Assembly: GCA_963965975.1 (NCBI GenBank)
Contig: OZ014417.1
Span: forward strand, 2,337,821 to 2,401,820
DNA: 64,000 nt
Reading direction: 5' to 3'
DNA from: Xestospongia bergquistia
Lineage: Eukaryota > Porifera > Demospongiae > Haplosclerida > Petrosiidae
Part shown: positions 24,401-35,003 of the stretch, piece by piece
Layout of the letters: the number at the start of each line of letters is the position of its first letter
How positions within the stretch are numbered: the stretch's first letter is position 1
Notes under the pieces: generated by a model
Told to the model about the DNA's origin: nothing
Seen by the model: the letters and a program-made list of their open reading frames with translations, nothing else
The model's database searches: none
Translations under genes and position numbers: made by a program

Positions 24401-27329
24401 GACATTTTTTGGATAGTAAAGAATACAATTAAGGAGATACAAGAATTTTAATGCACTTTGAATTTCTCCCTTTTCTAACCCTAAGTCTATACCATAAGAT
24501 ATGCACTCTTCCAATGGCAATACACCACAACTGTCACTAGCTTTTTTGCGCAGTAGAATTTCATACGCATACCAACTTAAAGGAATATTAACTTCAAAAG
24601 CTTGCTTTCTTAATTCAGAATGAATGCCTTCAATCACTTTTCTTAGGTTTTCATCGTGCTCGTCTTCAGGAACAGATGCTTTTCTGCCATCAACTTCAGA
24701 TAGAATTTTTCCAGAGACAGGGTCTTCATACGATAAATTACCCTCCACTGATTGAAAAATCTGTTTAAGTTGAGCCTCTTTCTCTTCAATTGTTTCTCCT
24801 TTTTGTTTCAATTTATCACGATGAGTAGCAACAGTAATGACTTTTAATTTGTCTGGAGGTTTAATTGCAGCAGTAAGATGTTTATCACCACTAGTCAAAT
24901 GTTCTTGCTGATTGCTGAAATTGACCATACTTATAAGACGTTTTAAGAGAGTCTTAATAGAAAGTGAGTGCTCACTTACAAGGTACGTCTTTCCATCTGA
25001 ACATTGTAGCTCAGAAGAAGACTGGGTAGAGAGCTCATCAGCTAGACTGATAACTAACATAAGGACTGATGCACATGGTATAAAAGCTTGTAAGATTTGC
25101 TGAAATTGGATTTGTCCACCAGAATCAATAAAGTAGAGCCAGTCTTTGTACAATGTTAATTTGTCGGTCCTGGTAGAAGCTACACTAAGAATTTCTGACA
25201 ACTGCTTTGATGCAGAATCTCTATGAGCTGTTGCATTATTGGCACTTTCCTCTGTTGATTGTAAACCAGGGTCTTGTTTGGGGTCTGGAGACATATTAGT
25301 AGTGATGTTAGGAACAGGTCCCTCCACACTTTTATGCTGAGCCTCCTCTGCATTTCTGCTATCTTCCTCTTGATCAATGTTATCTTCTTCATTTTGATAG
25401 ACACTATAATTAAAATCTATGTCAATATGGTGATCCGTTTTTTCTCTTCTACTATTAAGGTGGCTGACATCTTGTGTTTTCTTACTGTATTCTAATTCTT
25501 TCTTTCTAGCATCATCTCTTTCTATAAGAGACTTAATATCATTTGCAAATATTTCAATTAAATTGTTATCTGTGACCAATTCCCATTTCTTTTCTTGACT
25601 TTGACCAAACTGTTCCATTGAAAAGTCTCCAACTGCTACTTGTGGGCGCTCAGCAATACCAGTACTGACTGTACTAGTGTAAAGCTTAGAAAGAATAAGA
25701 GATTTCACTGAGGTCTTGCCAACTCGAGCTGGACCTTGAACAAGAACTTTTGAAACCTTAGCTTTGACCTTTCCACTTTTCTTGATGGCTTTCCGAAGAT
25801 GCTGAGAATCTATTAAAATAAATAACATCATTTAGTTACTAAAAACCTATTAGTTAAAGATATACATCAATAATTTATGAAGAGTCATGTATATACAAAG
25901 TCTGTTAACAGATAGTCATAAACATTTATAAGTTAGTGCCTGGGTATTTAAATATAGATTCAAATAATCAATGTTAGAACATTTGCTGGTCAGTTAAGCA
26001 AAAAGCAACCTAAACAAGCTGCAAGAAATGTTGTAATAGTTAATATAGAGCTATATTGACTTCAAATTTTATACAACTTTCAAAAAAGATGTTCTTGCAA
26101 TGTTTTCAGAATAAGAAGAATCATGCCTGTCTGGGAACAAAGAATTATATTGAGAAAAACCATGTATGTTTGTCAAATTAAATTAACACTATATACTCCA
26201 CTGAAATTTTTAAAGGTTTTTCCCTAAAGCATAGTGCATAAGCTAGTGGGGGAGGAAAAATGTATTGATATTGCAATTATTATTATGCAGAATTATATTT
26301 AAATTAACAATGACCAAAGTTACAAGATTTGAAAGTGAACTAACATTTTGTCCAGGATGTCAATCAAGAAAAACTTTCCTACCCCATAACAAGGGACTTT
26401 CTGATTTTTTTCTTTTTTGCAACATAAAATTTATATAAATATGAGAAAAAGGCATGAAAAAATTTGATCATTTGGTTCCATATAATACTCTTCAAATGAT
26501 TTCAGAATTACTTGTCACATTAACCTATAGAGTTGTCATGAGGTGTGATGTTAATCATGTTATGTGCGTTATTTTTGCTGTATACAAACAGTAAAGTTTG
26601 TCACCAGGGTATATTGATCAGTATATTGATATTGTCTCCTGATGAATTGACAGGTAGTTTAAAGATATATTTAACAAGTAAAAAAAAAGCATTTTAAAAA
26701 TCAAAGATGCAGTGATGACAACCTCAAAAAGGAAAGAAACACAGTACAGGGATGAATACACAAATCCATACAAAAATCCCAATATAAGTAACCAATCAAT
26801 ATCAGTCTTATAAACATTTATTTGATTCAAGGTATAAGACTACATGTATAGCAGTATCAGTATTATAGGCTTTTATTCAATCCTGCATGGATGCATTGAT
26901 GGCACTGAGAAACCATATATCATGATATAGCAGTCTTTAATATTCAAGTTGTAGTGCCTAATAATTTTCCTCAAGTTAAAATTAGACTACTTGTATATGG
27001 ATTGTATGGATTTGTGCATGTGACTCTCATGGAGAGAGTATAGACTTTTGTTAATAATACATTTATTTAAGTGAATGTAGTAGCCACTTTTTCTGGGTCC
27101 ACCCCTACTTATTAAGCACTACTGTGCTCAATGATAATTTAAAAATGAGTAAAGTGAAATAATAGTAATATTTTCAGTAGGTACAAGGAGATAGTTCCCG
27201 TTGTGCAGTTGACAATCTAATTATATTGTGGGTATTATGTGATAATTGAGATAAACCTACTTCCTACTGTGAATTTTAACTAACCTATTTTCTGAGCTTC
27301 AGCAGCTTTAACAAAGTCTTCCTGCTGGT
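21160..27329 (-). CDS. Gene B: Roc-COR-like GTPase with three death domains
   Basis: Minus-strand exons 27329-27285, 25809-23530, 23463-23155, 22984-22907, 22845-22537, 22205-22119 and 21449-21160. All phases join and the whole reads open to TAA/TAG at 21160, about 1130 residues. Order: short N-terminal exon (DQQEDFVKAAEAQKI), P-loop GPARVGKTS, an acidic and charged insert of roughly 120 residues, DSGGQIQFQ (G3-like), VATHRDK (G4-like), COR-like winged-helix part (WYAYEILLR, LVFIDPYSLVQVV), a Cys pair (FFCPCG), then three death domains. The product should be a cytoplasmic GTP-regulated scaffold that recruits death-domain partners; the pathway is unknown. The 5' start was not found: the upstream DNA holds the hAT and copia insertions, so the first exons may be beyond them or lost. 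Confidence 0.78.
22537..22845 (-). CDS. Gene B death domain 2
   Basis: After the 78-nt linker exon 22984-22907 (SNCTGDHKQVITGN...NFAKL). Reads FEKPTRLDILKRL, SWRGIGYDLGVSYNALQSL, LQKWIEMDGEATPVTWK, DVIKGPLVQ. Close to gene D exon 57515-57201, which also starts FERPTR. Confidence 0.8.
23155..23463 (-). CDS. Gene B death domain 1
   Basis: Reads GKRPELRHLVRLLAPVSCEW, LIGVALGVDSNTIKCLNESN, LVKILQKWTEMKSTPVTWEN, NVVRGPVVQ. Acceptor tatacag, donor AAA/GTGAGT. Intact, unlike the gene A copy. Confidence 0.8.
23530..25809 (-). CDS. Gene B GTPase exon
   Basis: A single 2280-nt exon from acceptor tttaatag to donor CCAG/GTAAAT. It holds all GTP-binding motifs and the COR-like part. It is about 58 codons longer than its gene A counterpart, all in the low-complexity insert between P-loop and G3 (around 25180-25500). 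The rest aligns without gaps of note, which argues for selection on the core and freedom in the insert. Confidence 0.8.
25810..27284 (-). other. Gene B first visible intron
   Basis: About 1.5 kb of AT-rich DNA with no exon, repeat or RNA gene that I could support on either strand. Confidence 0.5.
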
Positions 27330-28798
27330 CTACAAAGAAATAAAAAATAAGCTCACTATTTTACACAATGCTGTCAATGTTCACCTTGCATATAATAGAC
27401 CAAAATCAAATGCAAAGGATAAATTGTATTCGTAAACTTAAGTAACAATTATACTATCAAGAAAACATGGAATATAAACACACATGACTTGTTTATATAC
27501 ATTGATGTGATCATGCAACGAAAAGTATTTTACTCAAATGAGACTTGGGTGATTAAGTAAGCAGACTTATAGTTGTATTGGGACAAGAGTTATGTACAAA
27601 TTGATTGTGTTCTATATGACACATCAGAGGTTCATACAGGATTTGAACTTTGGGGAGGGGAGAAATTTGGTCAATTCTCCTCTTATGTCCCATACAGTAT
27701 TGTACTATATATTCATGGTGTATTTCATTGTTCTTTCTTTAGAAAATTATCACTTATTGTATTATACAATGTAACATGTAACAGTTGCATATTAGCATTT
27801 TCTATATATACCATGTCATTGTGCTACAAACAATATAAAAGTAGAGTATAGTAGTATATTAGACTAAGAATAAAGTAAAATGGACCTCAGGAACTTTTTT
27901 CAAGAAAGCAAGCACATTTTCAACCTAGCAGTGAGTTTTACTCCACTAATAAAACTGAAGACAGAGAGGAAGAGACATCCCAAATTGAAACTGTTGAAGA
28001 GACACCTCCTACCACTTCTAAAGACGGAAGACCATTTCTTTCAAATCCTCAGAAGAGAAAAGTTCACAAATCTAAACTTAGCTACAGAAGGGAGTGGGAA
28101 CAAAAGTATCCATGGGTACACTGTGATAGTCCAGTGGAAGGAATGTTTTGCAAGGTATGTCAAAAGGTAGGAAAAATACCACCAACTTCAAAAGGTGCAT
28201 AGGTTACAAGAGGTGTTAAAGACTGGAACCATGCAACTGAGAGATCATAATCAATCCAAATGGCACAGAGATGCTGTAATGCATGCCCGAATGGTTGAAC
28301 AAGGAGAGAAGTGTAGCATGCTAGATCTTCAGTGTTCAATTGCTGCTAAAGAGGCAGAGGAAAGAAGAGCAAGGAACAGAGCTATAGTGTAAAGTTACTA
28401 AGGTCTGTATACTTCATAGCCAAGAATCGTCTACCTCTTATAACCATTTATAACCAGTTGATTGAATTACAGATAGCTAATAGAGATAGACTTCCACAGC
28501 ATCATGTTGAGGTAGGCCCTAAGAATGCCCAATATAATATACCTCAAAGTTTTCATCAGTGATGCTGGTAGAAGCCATTGACACATGGGCCTGGCTAGAT
28601 ATGAAGCTAACAGAAAGCTTAAGAAGAAGTCCATATTTTTTTGTGTTAGCTGATGAGTGTGAGGACATCAGCACTACAGAGGAGCTATCAATCTGTTGCA
28701 GATGGATTGTTAATGGAAAACCAGAGGAACATTTCCTCATAGTGTTTCACATAACTGCCTTGGATGCTGCTACCATTTCTGAAAAAATTAGTCGTTTT

Positions 28799-29028
28799 TG
28801 TTGGAGAACACAGTGATTTATAAGTATGAATGTGTTAACCACTTATGTAAACATAGTTATGTAGTACTTCCTGTAAATGATGCCATATAAAATGAATGAT
28901 TTTTGTATTGTTATATATATGTCTATTGATCAATCTCTCTCTTGCTAACTTGCTATTTCTGATTATATTTATTGTTGTTATATTATACTCTCTCATAATC
29001 AATTCGTTGCTTAAACTCTGCTATAACA
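28799..29028 (+). repeat. 5' LTR of the copia element
   Basis: 230 bp, starts TGTTGGAGAAC and ends CTATAACA. Nearly identical to 32542-32768. Confidence 0.95.
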
Positions 29029-29054
29029 GGTTATGAGCCCAGATCAACGCTGTT

Positions 29055-29918
29055 ATGGCTGAAGCAACAATTGGACAAACAAAATGTTCTATTGACAGAC
29101 TAGATGCAAACAATTGGTTTGTTTGGAAATTCAAGATGAAACATCTGCTGGCTAATGGTCTGTGGGGCCTAGTAGACGAAACAGAGGTACTCAGGCATGG
29201 AGCGACAGCTCAAGAAGAAGCTGAATACAACAAAAGGGTGCAGAAAGCGTTCTTGACAATTGTACTCGTTATCAGCCTGTCACAACTTTACCTTATTACT
29301 TCATATGATAGACCGAAGCAGGCATGGGATGCTTTGTGTAACCATTTTGAGAAAGATACACTGGCTAACAAACTCCTACTGAAGAAACAATATTTTCGTT
29401 TAGAGATGAAAGAAGGTACCTCCGTCAAAGCTCACATGAAAAGGATGAAGGAATTGACTGATAAGCTCTCCGCTCTCGGAGCACCTATTGCAGAAGAAGA
29501 CCAGGTGGTAATGCTCCTAGGTAGTTTGCCTGCAAGTTTTCAAACGTTAGTTACAGCTCTAGAGGCTCGAGACACAGTCACTTTGAGCCATGCTCAGCAA
29601 TCATTGATCCACGAAGAAAAGAAGCTGAACGGGGAATATGGTAGGAAAAGGCCAGATGACTCTGGTACAGCACTCTACCATCGTCAGAGAGGTAGTAACA
29701 GGCAACGTCGCCAATGGAAACCGAAGTGCTTTATGTGTGGACAAACAGGACATCTTCGACGGGACTGTCCTAAGAAACCACAAGAGCACAATCCTAAACC
29801 AACTGGTAGACACAATGCAAAACCTATGTCACAGGAGTCAGAGGGAGTATTTACAGCCTTGGCTAATTCGTCAGTGACTGAAGAGTGGATTATAGAATAT
29901 AGACTCTGGTGCCAATAG
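29055..29918 (+). mobile_element. Copia gag region
   Basis: Encodes a UBN2-like gag (LDANNWFVWKFKMKHLL; QAWDALCNHFEKDTLANK) and a CCHC zinc knuckle, CFMCGQTGHLRRDC, near 29727-29770. Part of the fossil element. Confidence 0.9.
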
Positions 29919-32480
29919 TCACATAACTCATTCAAAGGAACTGTTGTATCAGTATTGCAAGTTTGAAGTTCCAGAGAAAGTGAGCCTTGGTGATGGACGT
30001 CATGTAGAAGCTCTTGGTACAGGAGATATTCAAGTTAATATGACATTTAAAGTTAGCAAACAGAAAAATTGTGTCATGAGATGTGTGTTGTATGTCCCTA
30101 AACTTACAAGTAATTTGTTTTCAGTGAGAGCAGCAGTATCAAAGGGTAATACTGTTAGATTCACAGACCTAAATTGTTTTATTAAGAATAGAAAAGGGAA
30201 GTTAATTGGCATGGGGTCGTTGGTTGACAATAAGTTATACAAGCTAAACTGTAAACCCGTGGTGCAGGTACAACAGTGTGCCTCATCAGCGTTTGAAAAG
30301 GGTAATTCAGCCGATTTATGGCATAGAAGACTTGGTCATTTAGGGAAACAGCAAATGAGAGAAGTAGCTTCTAAAGAGCTCGTGAGAGGAATCACCATTT
30401 CGAAGAATGATGAGCTATCATTTTGTGAATCATGCATTGAAGGCAAACTGCACAGAAAACCGTTTGAGCGTGTTGGAGGAATTCGCTCCACCAGAAAGTT
30501 ACAATGTGTTCACAGTGACATGTGTGGATCGGTACACTTTGTACAGACAATGGAGGGGAGTATGTTTCTAAAGAATTTAGAAGAATTTCTTAAGTCTAAA
30601 GGTATCAGATATGTGCATATTCCCCTGCACAGAATGGAGCAGCAGAAAGACTAAATCGCACTTTGATGGAGTCAGCAAGAACCATGATTAGATTTGCAAG
30701 GTTACCTGATAGCTATTGGGGTGAAGCTGTGGCTACAGCAGCTTACATTAGAAACAGAGTTCCCACCAGTGCATTTAAAGAAAGGGTATCACCTTATGAG
30801 AAATGTTACCAAAGGAGACCAGACCTAAGTCATCTGAGGGTGTTTGGTTGTGTGGCTTATACCCATATTCCAGACTGTCAAAGAAACAAATTAGACAAAA
30901 AGGCTGAAAAGTTTAAATTTGTTGGTTATAGCCAAGGTTATAGGTTGATGAATGAGAAAACCACCAAAGTTGTGATAAGCAGACATGTGGTCTTTAATGA
31001 AAATGATTTTTAGGTAAACAAAACTGAAGCAGAGACAATCACCCCAACTGTGGTGAATGTTCAAGTAGACTCTGATGAGAATGACATAATAGGCCAGTGG
31101 AAGAGATACGTCAGTCAATTAGGCAGAGACATCCTCCAGTTAGGTTTGGAACGGATGAATATGTCGAAGCTGCAATAGTGAATGAAGTGGTAATACCTGA
31201 AAGTATAGAAGAAGCGTTTGCCACTGAAAATTGGAGTGCAGCAGCTAATGCAGAGTATGAATCCCTAATGGAGAATGATACTTGGGAACTGGTCGATCTA
31301 CCAGAAGGTCGAAAGCCAATAGAATGTAAACGGATTTTTAAAGTTAAGAGAGGAAGTGATGGTGACATAAAGAGATATAAAGCTCATTTGGTGGCAAAGA
31401 GATTTACTCAAAAGTATGGAATTGATTATGAAGAAACCTTTGCACCAGTAGTACATTATTCCTCGATTTGAACCCTGTTGGCATATGCTATACAGAATGA
31501 TATGCTATTACACCAAATGGATGTTGTGACAGCATTTCTCAATGGAACACTCGAAGAAGATATATACATGCAACAACCGGCAGGATATGTCCAACCAGGA
31601 AAAGAAAAGATAGTTTGCAAGTTAAAGAAATCGTTGTATGGGCTAAAACAATCTCCCAGGTGTTGGAACAAGGAATTCAAAGAACATATGAAATCAGCTA
31701 ACTTTAAGCAGAGTTCTGCAGATCCGTGCATCTTTACTAAGACAGAAGAATCTGGAGAGATTATAATAGTTGCTGTATATGTAGATGATCTGATAATTGC
31801 TGCCAAGACGAATGAGAAGATGAATGAAGTAAAGAGAAATCTAACATCAAGATTCAAAATGAAAGACTTAGGAAAATTGCATCACTGTCTTGGGATAACA
31901 GTTGAGTATGATGAGAGCAGGAGGTGCTTGTGGTTACATCAGAAGTCATATATCTCAGCAATGTTAGAAAAGTTTGGATTGTCACAAGCTAAGGAGGTAT
32001 CAACACCTGCTAATCTTAATGAGAAGCTCAAAAAGGATGATGGAACCAGCAAATTGGTGGATCCTACATTGTATCAGTCTATGGTTGGAAGTCTCTTGTA
32101 TGCAGCTATAGCCACTCGTCCTGACATTTCACAAGCAGTGGGAGCAGCGTCAAAGTATTGCTCAAATCCAAGTGAAGCTCACCTAACAGCGGTAAAGAGG
32201 ATCTTAAGATACTTAAAGAAGACCATTTACTTAGGACTGAAATATGAGAAAGTAGTACTCTAGTAGGATACTCAGACGCAGATTGGGTGGGTGACCTCGA
32301 TGGTCGTCACTCAACAAGTGGTAATCTATTTTTACTTGCTGGAGGACCAGTAAGCTGGCTCAGTAAGAAGCAATCTACAGTGGCCTTATCAACTGCGGAG
32401 GTAGAATACATGTCATTAAGTGGTGCCACACAAGAAGCTGTTTGGTTAAGACGACTGACTACTTAGTGATTTCAAATTTA
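29895..32480 (+). mobile_element. Copia pol region
   Basis: Parts in copia order: protease motif DSGANSH near 29903, integrase zinc-binding region LWHRRLGHLGKQQM near 30316, later integrase part near 30660-31010, reverse transcriptase from about 31220 with the catalytic YVDD at 31778-31789, and RNase H near 32270-32460 (DGRHSTSGN, STAEVEYMSL). Broken; treated as a fossil. Confidence 0.9.
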
Positions 32481-32541
32481 ATGGGACTAGAATCGTTACC
32501 AACCACTATTCAAACAGTGAAACTGATAAATCAAATGGGAG

Positions 32542-32768
32542 TGTTGGAGAACCAGTGATTTATAAGTATGAATGCGTTAACCACTTATGTAAACATAGTT
32601 ATGTAATACTTCCTGTAAATGATGCCATATAAAATGAATGATTTTTGTATTGTTATATATATGTCTATTGATCAATCTCTTTCTTGCTAACTTGCTATTT
32701 CTGATTATATTTATTGTTGTTATATTATACTCTCTCATAATCAATTCGTAACTTAAACTCTGCTAACA
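32542..32768 (+). repeat. 3' LTR of the copia element
   Basis: 227 bp, starts TGTTGGAGAAC and ends TGCTAACA, followed by the GTTTT target duplication. Confidence 0.95.
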
Positions 32769-33045
32769 GTTTTTTTGCAATCTAAGAACTTGGATTATTG
32801 CAAACTGGTTGGCCAAAGCTATGATGGGGCAGCTACATTTGCTGGAACACAAAATGGAGTTCAAATAAGGATTTGAACTCATGCTGCGCATGCTATATAG
32901 GCTCTAACTAGCAAGCCTTCAAGCTGCAAAACGTGTTCGTGAGATTAACAAAATGTTTCAAATGATGGGAAACATAAGGAAGTTCTTCTACTACTCCCCC
33001 AAAATGGCAAAAAAACTTCGAGTAGTCCAATTTTAGAGTTTGTCA

Positions 33046-35003
33046 TGTTGGGTAGCAAAAATGTGTCATAAGGGTTTGATGCTAATGGCCACTAGCACTG
33101 CAACCAACTTCAATCAACTGCTAACCCAACTTCCAATTTACTTACAATTGAGGCATGTTGACACATATTTGGAATGAACTGGTGCTTGTATAAATATGCA
33201 TTTGGTGTTGTTATGCCGTAATTTTGTACAAGATGTTTACTAAATTTGAAATTCAGAATGACCAATCATCAGACTACTTGGACACCTTAACATCACATAC
33301 AATACATTCTACCTTGCATAAAGTATAGTGGAATGGTGGTATGAATTTCCAAAAGCTATATCAACTCTATTGTGCATGGTTCTTTGGGCTATAAGTGTTA
33401 TATAAGCCTGATTGTGACTTTTGAAACCATGGTACCTTTGCTAGTATGTGGGAATGATGCTATTGCCATCCCTATGCTATCTAGTTTGTATTCTTTGTAT
33501 AAACTTATACTAGCCATCCCTACATTTACTTCATTTTTATAAAATATTTTTTATTTACTTGTTTGCTTGACTTTTTTTAAATGCAAGTGTTTCGATACCT
33601 AATAGAGAAACCTGTAGTATCCTGGAAGGCAGTAAGTTTCCATGTTAAATGTAGTGTGGTGAGACTAGCTCATTTGCTGACAAAAAAGCATTCTTACATA
33701 TTGTGGTGAAGAAATACCAATTATTATGACTAAAGTGATAACAAAATTAGCTGGGAATTTGAAATAGTTCCATAAAGAAGGAGTTCTAGATCTAAGAAAG
33801 ATGTAATGATATTAAATTCAATGCATCATAGCTAGGCTTACTGTCACTAGCATATCAGTCACATATCAATTATCATGGATCATCTTTTAAGATGAACATC
33901 AACACAGGAAATAGTCTACACTTACTGCAAGTAGTAGTAGGCTATGCTAATATTCTTCATTCACATCTGATTCTTTCTGTTAATATTAATTATTCTTAAA
34001 ATGGCTTCTCTAATAGAAGCTATCATTTAACTGCTGAACTGCCTTTGATTCAAAACCACTCAAAATGTGAGATGCAAAAGTAGATAGTTCGTTTGAAATT
34101 GTCCTTCATCTGTGAAAGAGATGGCAAATCTTTTACTTTTGAGTTATTGTTGTGGACAAAATAAGCAGAAGAAACATGAATAACTCAACATTTTCGCTAA
34201 CTTCTACTGTGATGATTAGAAACATTGCTTCAGCATATAAATTAGTGAGATACTCTGTGTTCTGACAATACATTTCAATGGACAATCTGTGCCATCCCTA
34301 CATAAGCATTGTTATTGCATGGCTTTACTACAAATATAAGAGTGGGAGGGAAAACGTTATGGTGAAGTGGCAGAAGAAAACTACACAATACTTAAAAAAA
34401 CTAAAATATCTTTGACCATATTTCCAGATGTAATGCCTTGAGGCTTTCCAGTTTCTGGGTGTGTATGCAGTTTTGTTAATCATTGAATTAACTGATTTTC
34501 ACTGCATCTCTCCATTGCATTTACTATAAGGTAAACAACTGGCCTATTCTCATGATGGTTCTTCATCATTCGACGAAGGTAAGTATGCCTCTATTCAATA
34601 ATGTAAGGTTGTTCATAGTAATGGTGTCTGTCATCCACTCTATTATGTCTATAAAGTACAATATATTAATCGGCATCATAATAAGAGTTATGGTGACTGA
34701 TTGGGCTAACAGTTATTCGTTTTTATCAGACTCTATCACAGTGTTCTCATCAGAAAATCAAATACAGAGGGTACAAGTAGTATGTATGTAAATTTTTTAG
34801 CATTTAATTAGCAGACATTCATAAGGGTGTGGTCAATTATTTCTCACAATTATGATTAAAATGCCTATACATGTGTAAGAGAGCACTGGCTACTTTAACA
34901 AGTAGCAATATATACATGGGAGCTTCAAAGGTTGCTGAATCCTTTGAAGTAAACATAAAGATAATAATACACTATAAAGCAACATTTTACCAATGAACAA
35001 AGA
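33046..35003. other. Intergenic region, dispersed repeats only
   Basis: No supported gene. 33046-33170 matches 56762-56880. 34715-34800 (TTTTTATCAGACTCTATCAC onward) matches 53030-53115. The 79-codon plus ORF at 34552-34791 spans the second repeat and is not a gene. Confidence 0.55.

Larger units (their letters stand above)
28799..32768 (+). mobile_element. Ty1/copia LTR retrotransposon, broken, fairly young
   Basis: A 3970-bp element with LTRs at both ends (28799-29028 and 32542-32768), a 5-bp target duplication GTTTT (28794-28798 and 32769-32773), a tRNA-primer-type site GGTTATGAGCCCAG just inside the 5' LTR, and a purine tract (AAATGGGAG) just before the 3' LTR. Internal parts follow copia order: gag with zinc knuckle, protease, integrase, reverse transcriptase, RNase H. 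The LTRs differ at about five bases and two small indels, roughly 2-3 %, so the insertion is recent on a genomic scale. The coding part is broken, with around half a dozen interruptions. It sits in the hAT-type relic. Confidence 0.93.
27700..33045 (+). mobile_element. DUF4371/hAT-type transposase relic with nested copia element
   Basis: Plus-strand pieces of a TTF-zinc-finger, DUF4371-type hAT transposase. From about 27940 one frame reads EETSQIETVEETPPTTSKDG and then YRREWEQKYPWVHCDSPVEG with MFCKVCQKVGKIPPTSKGA (TTF zinc finger), followed by HRDAVMHARMVEQGEKC (28265), VYFIAKNRLP (28405), and the DUF4371 core FFVLADECEDISTTEELSIC (28640). After the copia insertion come LDYCKLVGQSYDGAATFAGT (32793) and AKRVREINKMFQMMGNIRKF (32930). 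Several stops and frame changes mark it as dead. Flanking DNA (27480-27700 and 33030-33165) matches a continuous stretch near 56540-56880, which sets the approximate outer limits. Terminal inverted repeats not identified. Confidence 0.7.

Noticed and set aside
28559-28816. A host gene with a DUF4371-like domain
   Set aside because: Domain and neighbours are of hAT-transposase type, the reading frame is repeatedly lost and it is split by the copia element; a domesticated gene is not supported.
31456-31857. A 133-codon minus ORF
   Set aside because: It is the antisense shadow of the copia reverse transcriptase region.
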